Origin: Sphingopyxis sp.
GTDB lineage: Bacteria; Pseudomonadota; Alphaproteobacteria; Sphingomonadales; Sphingomonadaceae
DNA: 64,000 nucleotides
Assembly (NCBI RefSeq): GCF_025869345.1
Contig: NZ_JAOZVW010000152.1
Location: 1 to 64,000, forward strand
Reading direction: 5' to 3'
Made by a program: the position numbers and the translations under genes. Of the stretch, positions 9,056-17,135 are shown in pieces. The notes under the pieces were generated by a model. The model searched no databases and was not told where the DNA came from. It saw only the letters and a program-made list of their open reading frames with translations. The stretch's first letter is position 1, and each line of letters begins with the position of its first letter.

Positions 9056-10489
9056 TCATTCGATCAACGGCAGTCGCGCATTGTCGCCACGAGCAAGTCG
9101 TCCGCCGGAGCCACAGTCAGGACATCCCTTGCCACGCCGAGGATCAACGAAACGTAGGGTCCGCTTAAGCGGTCGGCCCTGGATCGTTCCACCGAATGCA
9201 TCGTCGTTCACCAGCCCGGTAATGTAGAACAGGAAGTCATCAGCGGCTTGCGAGGCGCTCAGAGCATTTAGGGTAATGACGCTCGGAGCGGGCGAGTCAT
9301 CCTCATCGACGTAGCGCTGGCCCGCGCGCATTTCCTGCGAAATGCTCTCATCGCGAAGGCGCGCCTGGCTGACGGCCTGGTTGCACAGCATGCAACCCTT
9401 GGCGGGGGTGACCGGCCTCGTCGTCGTGTGGACATCGATCACGGCACCGGTCTCGGGATCGACCTGGATGCGCGTCCCCATCTGAACGCCCGGGATCAGA
9501 TACTGATGAACCAGCGCATTAAACAACCGGCGCGCCCTGTGCCCATCGGCAGCGAGGAAGATGTAGTCACAGTCCTTGATCGCCTCGGCGACTTCAGGCT
9601 TCTCCATGACCGAGAAGTGACGCTCGACACACGCCTTGCGGTTGGCGCGGCGGATCACGCGCCGCGAAAGATCGACCTTCTTGGTGGCGAGGCGCCTGCC
9701 GAGCTTGCGAAGCCATTCCGGACGACGTTTGTCGACCAGCCAGGCCATCGCATCCCATGATGTCGCATCGACGAGGCGCGGCACGTTTGTGGGATCGACG
9801 CGGTCGGGGTCGACGAGGACGAACTGTCCGACACCGAGCCGTGCGAGCAGTTCGACAAGTAGCGAGCCAACGCCGCCCAGTCCGATGATCGCCACACGGC
9901 TGCCTGCCAGTATCGCCTGCCCTTCGACGCCGAACAACCGGACCTGCCGGTCGAAACGGCCGGCATCCCCCACAGCCATGCGCTCCGGTCGGGGTCGCAG
10001 GATCTTTCGCTTTGCGCCGACCACAACAAGGCGATCGAGGGTCAACCGCTCTCCGCCGGGAAACCAGATATCGCCTGCGACTGCATTGGGCGCGAAGACA
10101 AGCGAACCGACGGGCATGCCTTCGACGAGATCCAGCAGCGCCGGAAAGCCGCGTTCGTGGGATTCGATGTCCACGCTCGAAAAGGCGACGCTGTCGTTGC
10201 CGCCGTGGTTGTGCACGGCGAGATAGACGAGCTTCTCGTCGCGGCAGAGGCGCGCCTGCTTCGCGATGAAGGGCGCAAGCAACATTCGGTACCCGCGGTT
10301 TCCAGGCACCCAGTCCTTGCCTTCTTCGGCGAGAACGAGCGACCGCGCGGTGAGCACCGGCCCGGACCGGGTCTGCAGCAGCCCGGCCTGGATGACCGCA
10401 CCATGCTCGTCCCCGTCACCGGGAAAAAGGTGGGCGGCGAGTTCTTCATACATCGATCGCGGCATCCGCAGTTCGCAGCGTGTTTTCAT
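9056..10489 (-). CDS. JAB deubiquitinase-like and E1 (ThiF) fusion
   Basis: A 477-residue fusion of a JAB/JAMM isopeptidase and an E1-type adenylating domain. The JAB half (about 8-160) has E28, H93-x-H95 and then S104-x-x-D107; the gap between the histidines and the serine is eight residues instead of the usual seven. The E1 half has GLGGVGS at 203-209, D227 and D229 in VLVDPDRVD, and DNA-coded CxxC pairs at C366/C369 and C456/C459 that would form the usual structural zinc site. The start is the ATG at 10489. It overlaps the stop of the E2-like gene by 4 bp, and the longer frame upstream of it is only antisense or out-of-frame code. The family activates a ubiquitin-like protein (E1) and trims or removes it (JAB). 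Its partners are the two genes just upstream. Confidence 0.9.
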   Translation of the reverse strand: MKTRCELRMPRSMYEELAAHLFPGDGDEHGAVIQAGLLQTRSGPVLTARSLVLAEEGKDWVPGNRGYRMLLAPFIAKQARLCRDEKLVYLAVHNHGGNDSVAFSSVDIESHERGFPALLDLVEGMPVGSLVFAPNAVAGDIWFPGGERLTLDRLVVVGAKRKILRPRPERMAVGDAGRFDRQVRLFGVEGQAILAGSRVAIIGLGGVGSLLVELLARLGVGQFVLVDPDRVDPTNVPRLVDATSWDAMAWLVDKRRPEWLRKLGRRLATKKVDLSRRVIRRANRKACVERHFSVMEKPEVAEAIKDCDYIFLAADGHRARRLFNALVHQYLIPGVQMGTRIQVDPETGAVIDVHTTTRPVTPAKGCMLCNQAVSQARLRDESISQEMRAGQRYVDEDDSPAPSVITLNALSASQAADDFLFYITGLVNDDAFGGTIQGRPLKRTLRFVDPRRGKGCPDCGSGGRLARGDNARLPLIE

Positions 10490-10905
10490 CGTTCGGTCAT
10501 CCACTTCATGACGGAGAGGAGTTTCAGCAGCGGAGATTCCTGGATCCAGACCGACTGGTTCCGCTGTCGGCGGGAGATCATCACGGCTGGCCGCTGGGGA
10601 AGGCCGGGCGTGTCGGCTGCCGGAAAGTGATTGCCACCGTGGATCGGCGGCGAGAGAGCCCGGCCATCGGCAAAGCTCAGGTCGGGGCGGACCCAGAAGG
10701 GATAGGTGTCGTCTTCCGGACATGCGTTGGACAGGAAGAAGCCGACCCAGGTGGTTTCCTGTGCGAACGGCGCGTCGAGGGGAATATCCTCGATCAGCAC
10801 ATGCGCACCGCCGCAGGGAGACGGATAAATGTGGAGCGGGAGCTGCGCGAATTGCTCGCGCAGCTCCGCGATGGCAGCCGTGACGCCGGCGCGCATCTCG
10901 CTCAT
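10486..10905 (-). CDS. E2/UBC-like protein of the multi-ubiquitin operon
   Basis: A 139-residue protein between the multi-Ubl and JAB-E1 genes, matching the position of prokaryotic E2 family genes. An E2-like flap is visible (TYPFW near residues 67-71, then SPPIHGGNHF near 85-94), followed by a helix with SVWIQESPLLKLL. The only cysteines are C31 and C62, both before the flap. The position after the HPN-like segment, where a classical E2 has its catalytic Cys, holds none. It is therefore either a member of a divergent E2 group that uses another residue or a non-catalytic scaffold. It starts 2 bp after the Ubl stop and overlaps the JAB-E1 start by 4 bp. The E2 call rests on weak motifs plus strong context. 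Confidence 0.7.
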   Translation of the reverse strand: MSEMRAGVTAAIAELREQFAQLPLHIYPSPCGGAHVLIEDIPLDAPFAQETTWVGFFLSNACPEDDTYPFWVRPDLSFADGRALSPPIHGGNHFPAADTPGLPQRPAVMISRRQRNQSVWIQESPLLKLLSVMKWMTER

Positions 10906-10907
10906 CC

Positions 10908-11591
10908 TTAGCTGTCTTCGTGATTGTCGACGGCGCCGAACTTTTCGCCGCCGCGGATGAACACACGATCGGTATCGCCGATGACGCGCGCCGGGACGCC
11001 TTCGCCCTCGAGATCGAGGATGAAGTCGAGCTGGATCGCAACGCCCTGGGCGATCGCGGCCGTCTTGATAGCGAGACCATCGTGCCAGCCGCGAGAGATC
11101 TTCACCGGCTTGGTGTTGACCTTGATCCGCACCTCGGGGCGCTTCACAACGTCGAGGCGCTCGGCCCCCGCCGCTTCAAGATCGACCTCGCCCTCGTCGT
11201 CGATGATGAGATCCTCGCCCGGCAGCGACATGCTGAACACTTCGTCGGCCGCGATACGGTGGATGCGGCGGAGTTCGCTTTCGGCAAAGCTGCGCTGCCC
11301 CCATTCGTAGCCGCGGCCCTCGACGGTGAGGCGAAAGATGCGATCGCCGCGGAACGCACGAAACGCCTTGTCGCCATCGCCGAAATCGATCTTCTCGTCG
11401 AGGCCCACCGAGGTGGTGCCGCGATCCTTCAGTTCGATCAGGATGTGCTGGTCGGCCGGATCGTGATCCGAAATCTGCAGCACATCTTCGCCATCGATGC
11501 GACGATCGTCGGTGCGATAGGTTTCGCTGTTGACGAGGAAGCTGAAACGGCCCGCACGGCTCGCTTCGTTGTTTTTCTCTTCAGTATTCAT
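10908..11591 (-). CDS. Multi-ubiquitin (tandem beta-grasp) protein
   Basis: A 227-residue protein of three tandem ubiquitin-like beta-grasp units, roughly residues 15-90, 86-152 and 154-220. Each opens with a strand such as FSFLVN or VRIKVNTKPV and contains a helix. It matches the bacterial multiubiquitin domain family, whose genes sit beside E2-like, JAB and E1 genes, exactly as here. The last unit ends FIRGGEKF: an Arg-Gly-Gly (213-215) is followed by 12 further residues, so cleavage by the neighbouring JAB could expose a ubiquitin-like GG end. Shine-Dalgarno-like GAGG lies before the ATG. It sits 102 bp after the helicase fusion gene and may share its transcript or have its own promoter. 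Confidence 0.85.
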   Translation of the reverse strand: MNTEEKNNEASRAGRFSFLVNSETYRTDDRRIDGEDVLQISDHDPADQHILIELKDRGTTSVGLDEKIDFGDGDKAFRAFRGDRIFRLTVEGRGYEWGQRSFAESELRRIHRIAADEVFSMSLPGEDLIIDDEGEVDLEAAGAERLDVVKRPEVRIKVNTKPVKISRGWHDGLAIKTAAIAQGVAIQLDFILDLEGEGVPARVIGDTDRVFIRGGEKFGAVDNHEDS

Positions 11592-11693
11592 GTTAAATTA
11601 CCTCATGCCGTTCGGGCCGCGACGGAATGCCGTGGCCGACAGGAGGTTGATCGCCGGGGTCGGCGAACCCGGAAGTCGGTCTTTGAAAAAAAT

Positions 11694-14600
11694 TCAGGCG
11701 GCAGGCACCGGCGCCGGGCAAAGGAAGAAGTAGCGGCATCGCGGGCAGGACCAGTCGCTCGGCTTGGGGGGAAACTCCCCTTTGTCGATTGCTGCGACGA
11801 TGGTCCGGCTGGTTTCGAGCCTGGCGCCTTTCTTCCGGTCGGTCTGTTCTATGGGCGTTGTCGCGGCGTCCGCCAGATGAAAGGTTTCGACGCGGCCAGA
11901 CATTCCGGCGCCCCGATTGACGGCTTCCAGCAGCAGGCTGTTTCCGATCTTGTCCGCTTCGCCCTTACTCTGCTTGCCAGCCCGAATTGTACGATAAATT
12001 GTCCCCGGCCCGTCGCCGATTATCTGATCGACATGCAGCTCGACCGTTCGTCCGCCGATCTCGACGGATAATTTCGCATCGCCTTCCATGCTCCCCGCAG
12101 CGAGGACAGGCAGAAGCCCGGCCAGCATGGCTTCCGTCAGGTTGCGGTAAGAGGCTTCGAAGACGTGTCCCACCAATGGGCTCGTGGACCACGCCTCCTC
12201 GAAGATGGCCGAGACCTGCGCCGCGTCAAGCGCAACGTCGCTTTCACGAGCCGCATCGAGGACCGCCAGCAGGCAGCGATGAGCCTCGAGATAGGCACTT
12301 TCGGGTGCATCACCGCGGAGGGCGACAACGCGCTCATAATAGAAGCGACGCGGGCAATCGTCGTAGCGCTCGATGTCGCGGTGCCTCAGCTTTGCGGGCG
12401 GCGGCGGCACCGGCAGCGGGGACGGAGCGACAACCGGGTAGATTCTGGCAATCCTCTGACAATCGGCCGAGGCCGGCAGTGCAAGTCCCGGCCGCTCGAG
12501 GAATGCCGACGGGTTCGAATTCTTGCCCGCGCGCCTAGCCGCGCGATAAAGTCGCAGATGCGTCCGCGCGCGCGACATGGCTACGAAAAAGAGGCATTCC
12601 TCTTCGGCAATGTGACTGTCGGTTTCGGCGCTGTCGTCGATCAGGCCTGCGGGCGGAGGGCAACGGGGTCGCCGGTCGGCAGCCGGGATCGTGCCAGCGT
12701 AGAGGCAGGGCAAATGGACCGCCTCGAACTCAAGCCCCTTGCTTCCATGTATCGTAAGCAGCTGAACGCCGTCGAGGCTGGAAAGCTCGTCGGGGAGACG
12801 TCTCAACTCCCTGTCATCGGCAAGCAAAACCATATGCCGGACGCGGTCCAAGCCGCGCTTGATGGGGGACCTGCTGCCGCGAAGCGGCATTGACCGCATC
12901 GCTTCGACAAGCTGGCGGACTGCCACGCGCCGCATCTCGTCACGCGGTGTCTGACCGGCCATCAGGCGGACGACATAGTCGCTTCGCTCGAACAGATACT
13001 CCATGAGGACGAACCACGGAGTGTGCCCCGCATGAAATCCCTGCAGGTGATTTCCGAGGCGCTCGAGGCCCATACGTGCGGGCACCGATAACACCGCCAA
13101 GGTCTCCGCATCGACAATGAGTTCGGTGACCGGTCGCTTCGTCTCACGCGCGATCCCCAGAAGCTTGACGACGTCGTCGAGCGGAACGCCATATTCGGGA
13201 AAGCCGGCAACGCGCAGGAGCGGGGCGTCGGCCCCGCCCACGATCGCGAGCAGCGAAAGAAGATCGCGTATTTCAGGTCGGTCGAAGAGCGGGCCAAGAT
13301 AGAGGACTGGAATCCCGCGCGCTTCCAGTTCCTCGCCGACGCGCCCGAGAATGCCGTTGCTTCTGGCCAATATGGCTTGGTCTCTCAGCGCAGTTCCGCA
13401 CTTCTCCAGCGCGCGGATTGCGCCGGCGAGCTCGTCCATTTCCGCATCGGTGTCTGCCGCCGCGGAAATGCTTGGAGGCGTGCCCGACTCGTCTCGGTTC
13501 GTTTCAAGCTCGAGCGGAAGCGCATAATCCGACACTTGCATGTCGTTGCCGAATTCTATGAAGCGGCTGACGATCGGCTTGGTCGAGCGATAGTTTCGGC
13601 CCAGTCTGCGCCGGAGCGAAACCGGATAGTGCTTTTTGAACTGCGCCATGTTCGCGGTCGATGCGCCGCGAAAGCGATAGATGGATTGCCTCGCATCCCC
13701 CACGACCCACAGGTTGTTTCCTTCGCCGGCGAGACCCTTGATCAGGACGGCGCTGGCGCGATTGATATCCTGATATTCGTCGACGTGGATCCATTTGAAA
13801 CGCGCTCGAAGGATCTTGGCAAACTCAGCATCATCGCGAAGTTTCAGAGCCGGCAGCATGACAAGGTCGCCGTAATCGACAGCGTGAAGCTGATCGAGCT
13901 TGGCCTGATAATGTTTATAGACCAGCGCGACTTCCACGGCCTTCGCCGCGTCGAGCGCGGCGTCGGCGTCGCCTTCCTCCGCCGCCTTCTTCGCCATTGC
14001 CTCGGCCTTCTCAGCATAGTCTGCCGGGCTGGCGAGTTCGTCCTTGGCGCGGGAGATGGCGCGAAAGATGTCGCGCAGCGCAAGCGCCGGCTCGAACAGG
14101 TTCTGCAGATGGACGATGGGAAGCGTCGGCAGGCTGTCTTCCAGCAAATGGATGGCTTCGCTGCCGTCGATCAGCCTCGGGTCCTGCCCCTTGCCGAAAG
14201 TCTCGTGATATTTGCGAAGCAGCTCGAGACCGAAGGCATGAAAGGTCCCTGTCCAGATATTCGCCGCTGCGGCACCCGCCGCCTTTTCGACACGATCGGC
14301 GATCTCTCCCGCAGCCTTGTTGGAAAAGGTCAGAGCCAGTATCTCGTCGGCCTGCGCCTCCTTGTTCTTGAGAAGTCGAGATATCCGCTCCACCAGCGTT
14401 TTCGTCTTGCCGGTGCCGGGACCCGCCTCAAGCAGGAACGCCTCGCCGCGGTGAACGATCGCCTCCTCCTGAAATTGATCCGGAGGAGATGAAGGGCGGG
14501 AGGCGTTGCCCAGAGCCGCATTCATGTCCGGAAGCAGCAACGCATCGGTGAGCTGCTGGAAGACAGTTTCGCGGCGAATGCCAAGCCGGTCCGCTATGGC

Positions 14601-15056
14601 CGCCGCGCGCTCGCCGGCCATGAACAATTGTCGGGCAAGCGCCCTGGGCAACAGGAGCTCCCGTGCGAAGACATTGGCCTGCGCTTCGCGGCGTTCCTTG
14701 ATGCCATAGGCTTCAACTCTCTGGGCCGGGTCACCCGCGCCCGGTGCGTTGTAGCCGTCGGTCACAGTCGGGCGCGGCGCCTCATGGACTGTGAAGTGGC
14801 CGACTTCATGCGCGATCACTTCTTCCCGCGCCGCGGGTTCGAGTGCATTGCTCACCAGAACGAGGCCGAATGTTCGATCGAGAACGCCGATCGATCCGGC
14901 CAGTCCCGGATCGTCCGGATCGAGCTCTTCGACCGTCAATTCACATTGTTCGATTGCGCGCTTGACCACCTCAGCAGCGTGCAGTTCGGTGAAGCCCGGG
15001 TCGACTTTGAGGCGAAGTTCGGCCGCCGCTCGCCTGATGGCGTCGAAATTTTCCAC
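11694..15056 (-). CDS. IrrE peptidase-UvrD helicase-AddB-type nuclease fusion
   Basis: A 1120-residue fusion. Residues 1-180 form an ImmA/IrrE (M78) metallopeptidase with H83-E-V-G-H87, a third ligand likely at E124 (REAQANVFA), and the typical trailing helix-turn-helix. A UvrD/Rep helicase follows, with Walker A GPGTGKT (K217), DEYQD at 426-430 and GDARQSIYRFRG near 453-464. The C-terminus (about 930-1120) looks like an AddB/Cas4-like PD-(D/E)XK domain with one early Cys in YDDCPRRF and then C1104-x2-C1107-x5-C1113, the pattern of an Fe-S cluster. The catalytic core reads IYRTIRAGK where DYKTG-like sequence is expected, so it may be cleavage-dead. The start is GTG, abutting the preceding stop. 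IrrE-type enzymes cleave XRE repressors, and an XRE-like protein is encoded immediately upstream. Confidence 0.87.
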   Translation of the reverse strand: MENFDAIRRAAAELRLKVDPGFTELHAAEVVKRAIEQCELTVEELDPDDPGLAGSIGVLDRTFGLVLVSNALEPAAREEVIAHEVGHFTVHEAPRPTVTDGYNAPGAGDPAQRVEAYGIKERREAQANVFARELLLPRALARQLFMAGERAAAIADRLGIRRETVFQQLTDALLLPDMNAALGNASRPSSPPDQFQEEAIVHRGEAFLLEAGPGTGKTKTLVERISRLLKNKEAQADEILALTFSNKAAGEIADRVEKAAGAAAANIWTGTFHAFGLELLRKYHETFGKGQDPRLIDGSEAIHLLEDSLPTLPIVHLQNLFEPALALRDIFRAISRAKDELASPADYAEKAEAMAKKAAEEGDADAALDAAKAVEVALVYKHYQAKLDQLHAVDYGDLVMLPALKLRDDAEFAKILRARFKWIHVDEYQDINRASAVLIKGLAGEGNNLWVVGDARQSIYRFRGASTANMAQFKKHYPVSLRRRLGRNYRSTKPIVSRFIEFGNDMQVSDYALPLELETNRDESGTPPSISAAADTDAEMDELAGAIRALEKCGTALRDQAILARSNGILGRVGEELEARGIPVLYLGPLFDRPEIRDLLSLLAIVGGADAPLLRVAGFPEYGVPLDDVVKLLGIARETKRPVTELIVDAETLAVLSVPARMGLERLGNHLQGFHAGHTPWFVLMEYLFERSDYVVRLMAGQTPRDEMRRVAVRQLVEAMRSMPLRGSRSPIKRGLDRVRHMVLLADDRELRRLPDELSSLDGVQLLTIHGSKGLEFEAVHLPCLYAGTIPAADRRPRCPPPAGLIDDSAETDSHIAEEECLFFVAMSRARTHLRLYRAARRAGKNSNPSAFLERPGLALPASADCQRIARIYPVVAPSPLPVPPPPAKLRHRDIERYDDCPRRFYYERVVALRGDAPESAYLEAHRCLLAVLDAARESDVALDAAQVSAIFEEAWSTSPLVGHVFEASYRNLTEAMLAGLLPVLAAGSMEGDAKLSVEIGGRTVELHVDQIIGDGPGTIYRTIRAGKQSKGEADKIGNSLLLEAVNRGAGMSGRVETFHLADAATTPIEQTDRKKGARLETSRTIVAAIDKGEFPPKPSDWSCPRCRYFFLCPAPVPAA

Positions 15057-15611
15057 CTATTCTGCCAACGTCAGCCACTTCTCGCGCAACTCTGCGCTCA
15101 TCGGCGTCATTCGTACTGCGTTTGCGAAGGATATCTTGGCAAGAGCCTGAGGGGTCTGGCTCGATCGATACTCCGTATTCGCCAAGGATGGCTCGAGATC
15201 CAAGAATCCGAACAGGGTCCCGGTCTCGACCCGCAGATAGTGCGCAAGATCGCCGATGAGGATGAGCGGGATCGTGGCTGCATCGATCATCCGGCGGCAG
15301 ATTTGTCGCAGAATCGCGATCGGAAGATCGAGTTGCTGGGCAAGACTCTTCAATTCCTGCGGGGACTTGCCTTGGAAGGGATCGCAAATAGCAGCCCCCT
15401 GCCAAAGGCGCGACAGATCAGCAGCAGGTAGCGGGACATCGACCTGCGCCTCGGACTCCTCATCGATATGCCATTCCAGAGCGAAGGCCGCGATTTCCAT
15501 GGCATACTCCGGATGCGCGGCCATCGCGAGACGCACCGCTTCCGGCGATACGTCGCCGTCGACACCCAGCTCCAGCAGGATGTTCGTCAATTCCTCAGAA
15601 CGGTCGGTCAT
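15057..15611 (-). CDS. XRE-like regulator preceding the IrrE-helicase fusion
   Basis: A 184-residue protein with no clear named family. Residues about 85-137 (SLAQQLDLPIAILRQI, then TIPLILIGDLAHYLRV) fit the spacing of an XRE-type helix-turn-helix seen in small regulators paired with sigma-like proteins. The N-terminus is acidic. The start overlaps the stop of the sigma-like gene (ATGA), and the stop abuts the GTG of the IrrE fusion, so the three genes are coupled. By analogy with ImmR/ImmA and DdrO/IrrE, this could be the repressor or the peptidase substrate. It could equally be an anti-sigma-like partner of the upstream protein. Confidence 0.6.
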   Translation of the reverse strand: MTDRSEELTNILLELGVDGDVSPEAVRLAMAAHPEYAMEIAAFALEWHIDEESEAQVDVPLPAADLSRLWQGAAICDPFQGKSPQELKSLAQQLDLPIAILRQICRRMIDAATIPLILIGDLAHYLRVETGTLFGFLDLEPSLANTEYRSSQTPQALAKISFANAVRMTPMSAELREKWLTLAE

Positions 15612-16402
15612 TGTCCCGACTCCATATGTTTGGTGATCGCTTCGGTCGCGGCCTTCAGATGAATGCGTACCATTCGCCCGGTAATCTTCATGAGCTTTTC
15701 CGCCGTCACTTCATCCGGATCGATCGATTCCTCCTTGAGTCCCAGATAATGCACCGCGACCATGGCGGTGAACTGCTTTTCAGTCAGCAGAGGCCGCAAC
15801 CGGGTCAACTCCACCTTTATCTCGGCCTCGGACATACGGCTGCCGTCTCGCCGGAAAAGGATCGCGCCCATCACATCCTCGGCGCTGTCATCGCTCTCGG
15901 CCGGCACAAGCGCTTCGGCCGAGACTTCCGAACCATCGATGCGTTTGAAATGACGAATGGCGTCGATAGTCAGCGTGCGAATTGCCATGGCAAAACGGCA
16001 TTCGAAGATATCGAGAACGTCGGTCCCGCCAACAAGACGGACCAGCAATTCGTCGCGGACGCGCTCGCGAACGTCGCGCCTGCGGTGTTCGGGGATACCG
16101 CCTATCCGTCCTCGCACCTGCCGATCGACCCGTTCCAGCAGGGCAGTCACGATGGCCTCATAGCTTGAGCTCGGCCCGTTCGGCCGAAAATGACGGGCGA
16201 AGTGCAAAAGGCATTCGCTCGCGATGGCATTATCTTGAGCGAGATTTGCGAGCGGCCGCATATAGGCTGCGGCAATTCCAGTCTCGATTTCTGCGGGTCG
16301 GACATACAGCGCTCCATTCTTTTTGCGCCGCCTGGTAAGCGGGCGAACGAGCGATGCGGCTCCGCCAGCTTCAGACGGGCCGTGCATCGGTAGGATCGCC
16401 AT
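15608..16402 (-). CDS. Sigma-70-like regulator
   Basis: A 264-residue protein resembling a degenerate sigma-70 family member. A region-2-like stretch (about 125-175) contains RDVRERVRDELLVRLV and AIRTLTIDAIRHFKR. A region-4-like stretch lies near the end (LLTEKQFTAMVAVHYLG, then TGRMVRIHLKAATEAI). The N-terminal 50 residues are Arg/Lys-rich and look disordered. It is the first gene of the coupled trio with the XRE-like and IrrE-helicase genes. No convincing Shine-Dalgarno precedes the first ATG, so a later ATG (16387) is possible. It may direct transcription of the island or be a DNA-binding relic of a sigma factor. Confidence 0.6.
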   Translation of the reverse strand: MAILPMHGPSEAGGAASLVRPLTRRRKKNGALYVRPAEIETGIAAAYMRPLANLAQDNAIASECLLHFARHFRPNGPSSSYEAIVTALLERVDRQVRGRIGGIPEHRRRDVRERVRDELLVRLVGGTDVLDIFECRFAMAIRTLTIDAIRHFKRIDGSEVSAEALVPAESDDSAEDVMGAILFRRDGSRMSEAEIKVELTRLRPLLTEKQFTAMVAVHYLGLKEESIDPDEVTAEKLMKITGRMVRIHLKAATEAITKHMESGQ

Positions 16403-17135
16403 CGGAGGAATTTCCCCAACCCGGAAATGAATGTTTCATTTTTGTTCCACTCGCCCCATTCGAATGCATATTTTGCATCCACCGCGGCGACTGACCAGCA
16501 GAAAAAGGTCCGTTACAAATTCAAAGGACATGAGAGGTAGCGATAGGTCGCCTCTCGACTTGAATCAGTCGCGAATTTTTCTGGCGGCTCCTAACAGGAG
16601 ATTATGCAGCGCCAAGGGCAGCTATAGCGTTCCGCCGCTCCAAAACCTGCCGGTCTGCAATCGGCCAGTCGTACGCGTTTCCAGCGACGGGTCACGGTCT
16701 GGAGTGGTTCCACGCGAAGAGGCATCGCGGTATGCGCAACATTAGTGGCCGCGCTTCCGGCAATATTGCGTTCTTGACGAGCCCGATCCGTGTCAACGGT
16801 CCAGCGTCCCGCTAGGCGCTACGACCCTCGCGCAGATCGGCCAGATCAAGTGTCGGACGATTCTCGATCACCTGCGCCCCCCGCTCATACGTCCGCTACG
16901 GACGTGGCTACTGAGGGCCTGCGCCCCCGCCTCCCTGCGCGCCTAACGCGCTCAAAAGGAAACATCGTTCGATACTCCGGTCGTAGGGCGATCGTCGGAC
17001 CGACGATCCTAACCGACATATTCCACCGCTTCCATCAACCCATGTTGGTATCGGATATCGGGCGAACCGGACTTGAGGGATGCGGTTTCTAAAGCGGTAT
17101 GGGCAACCTGGCGCTGCTGCTGGCGTTGAATTCTT
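16403..17135. other. Divergent intergenic region, 733 bp
   Basis: This gap separates the start of the defence-type island (minus strand) from the UDG-like gene (plus strand). I see no supportable protein gene. It should hold the promoters of both flanking units. The AT-rich part next to the sigma-like start contains a near-match to the alphaproteobacterial LexA site at 16433-16447. Confidence 0.5.
16433..16447. promoter_or_regulatory. Near-consensus LexA-like box
   Basis: GTTT-N7-GTTC, one mismatch from the alphaproteobacterial LexA consensus GTTC-N7-GTTC, about 30-45 bp upstream of the sigma-like start. It is AT-rich between the half-sites, as real boxes often are. With one mismatch in an eight-base consensus, chance is a real alternative. 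Confidence 0.3.

Noticed and set aside
8929-9168. Plus-strand 79-codon frame with a good ribosome site
   Set aside because: Its second half is antisense to the JAB-E1 gene, it has no domain, and its composition is not that of a protein gene here.
10490-11080. Longer N-terminus for the JAB-E1 protein
   Set aside because: The extra 197 residues are Arg/Ser-rich shadow translation of the E2-like and Ubl genes; the ATG at 10489 overlaps the E2 stop as expected for an operon.
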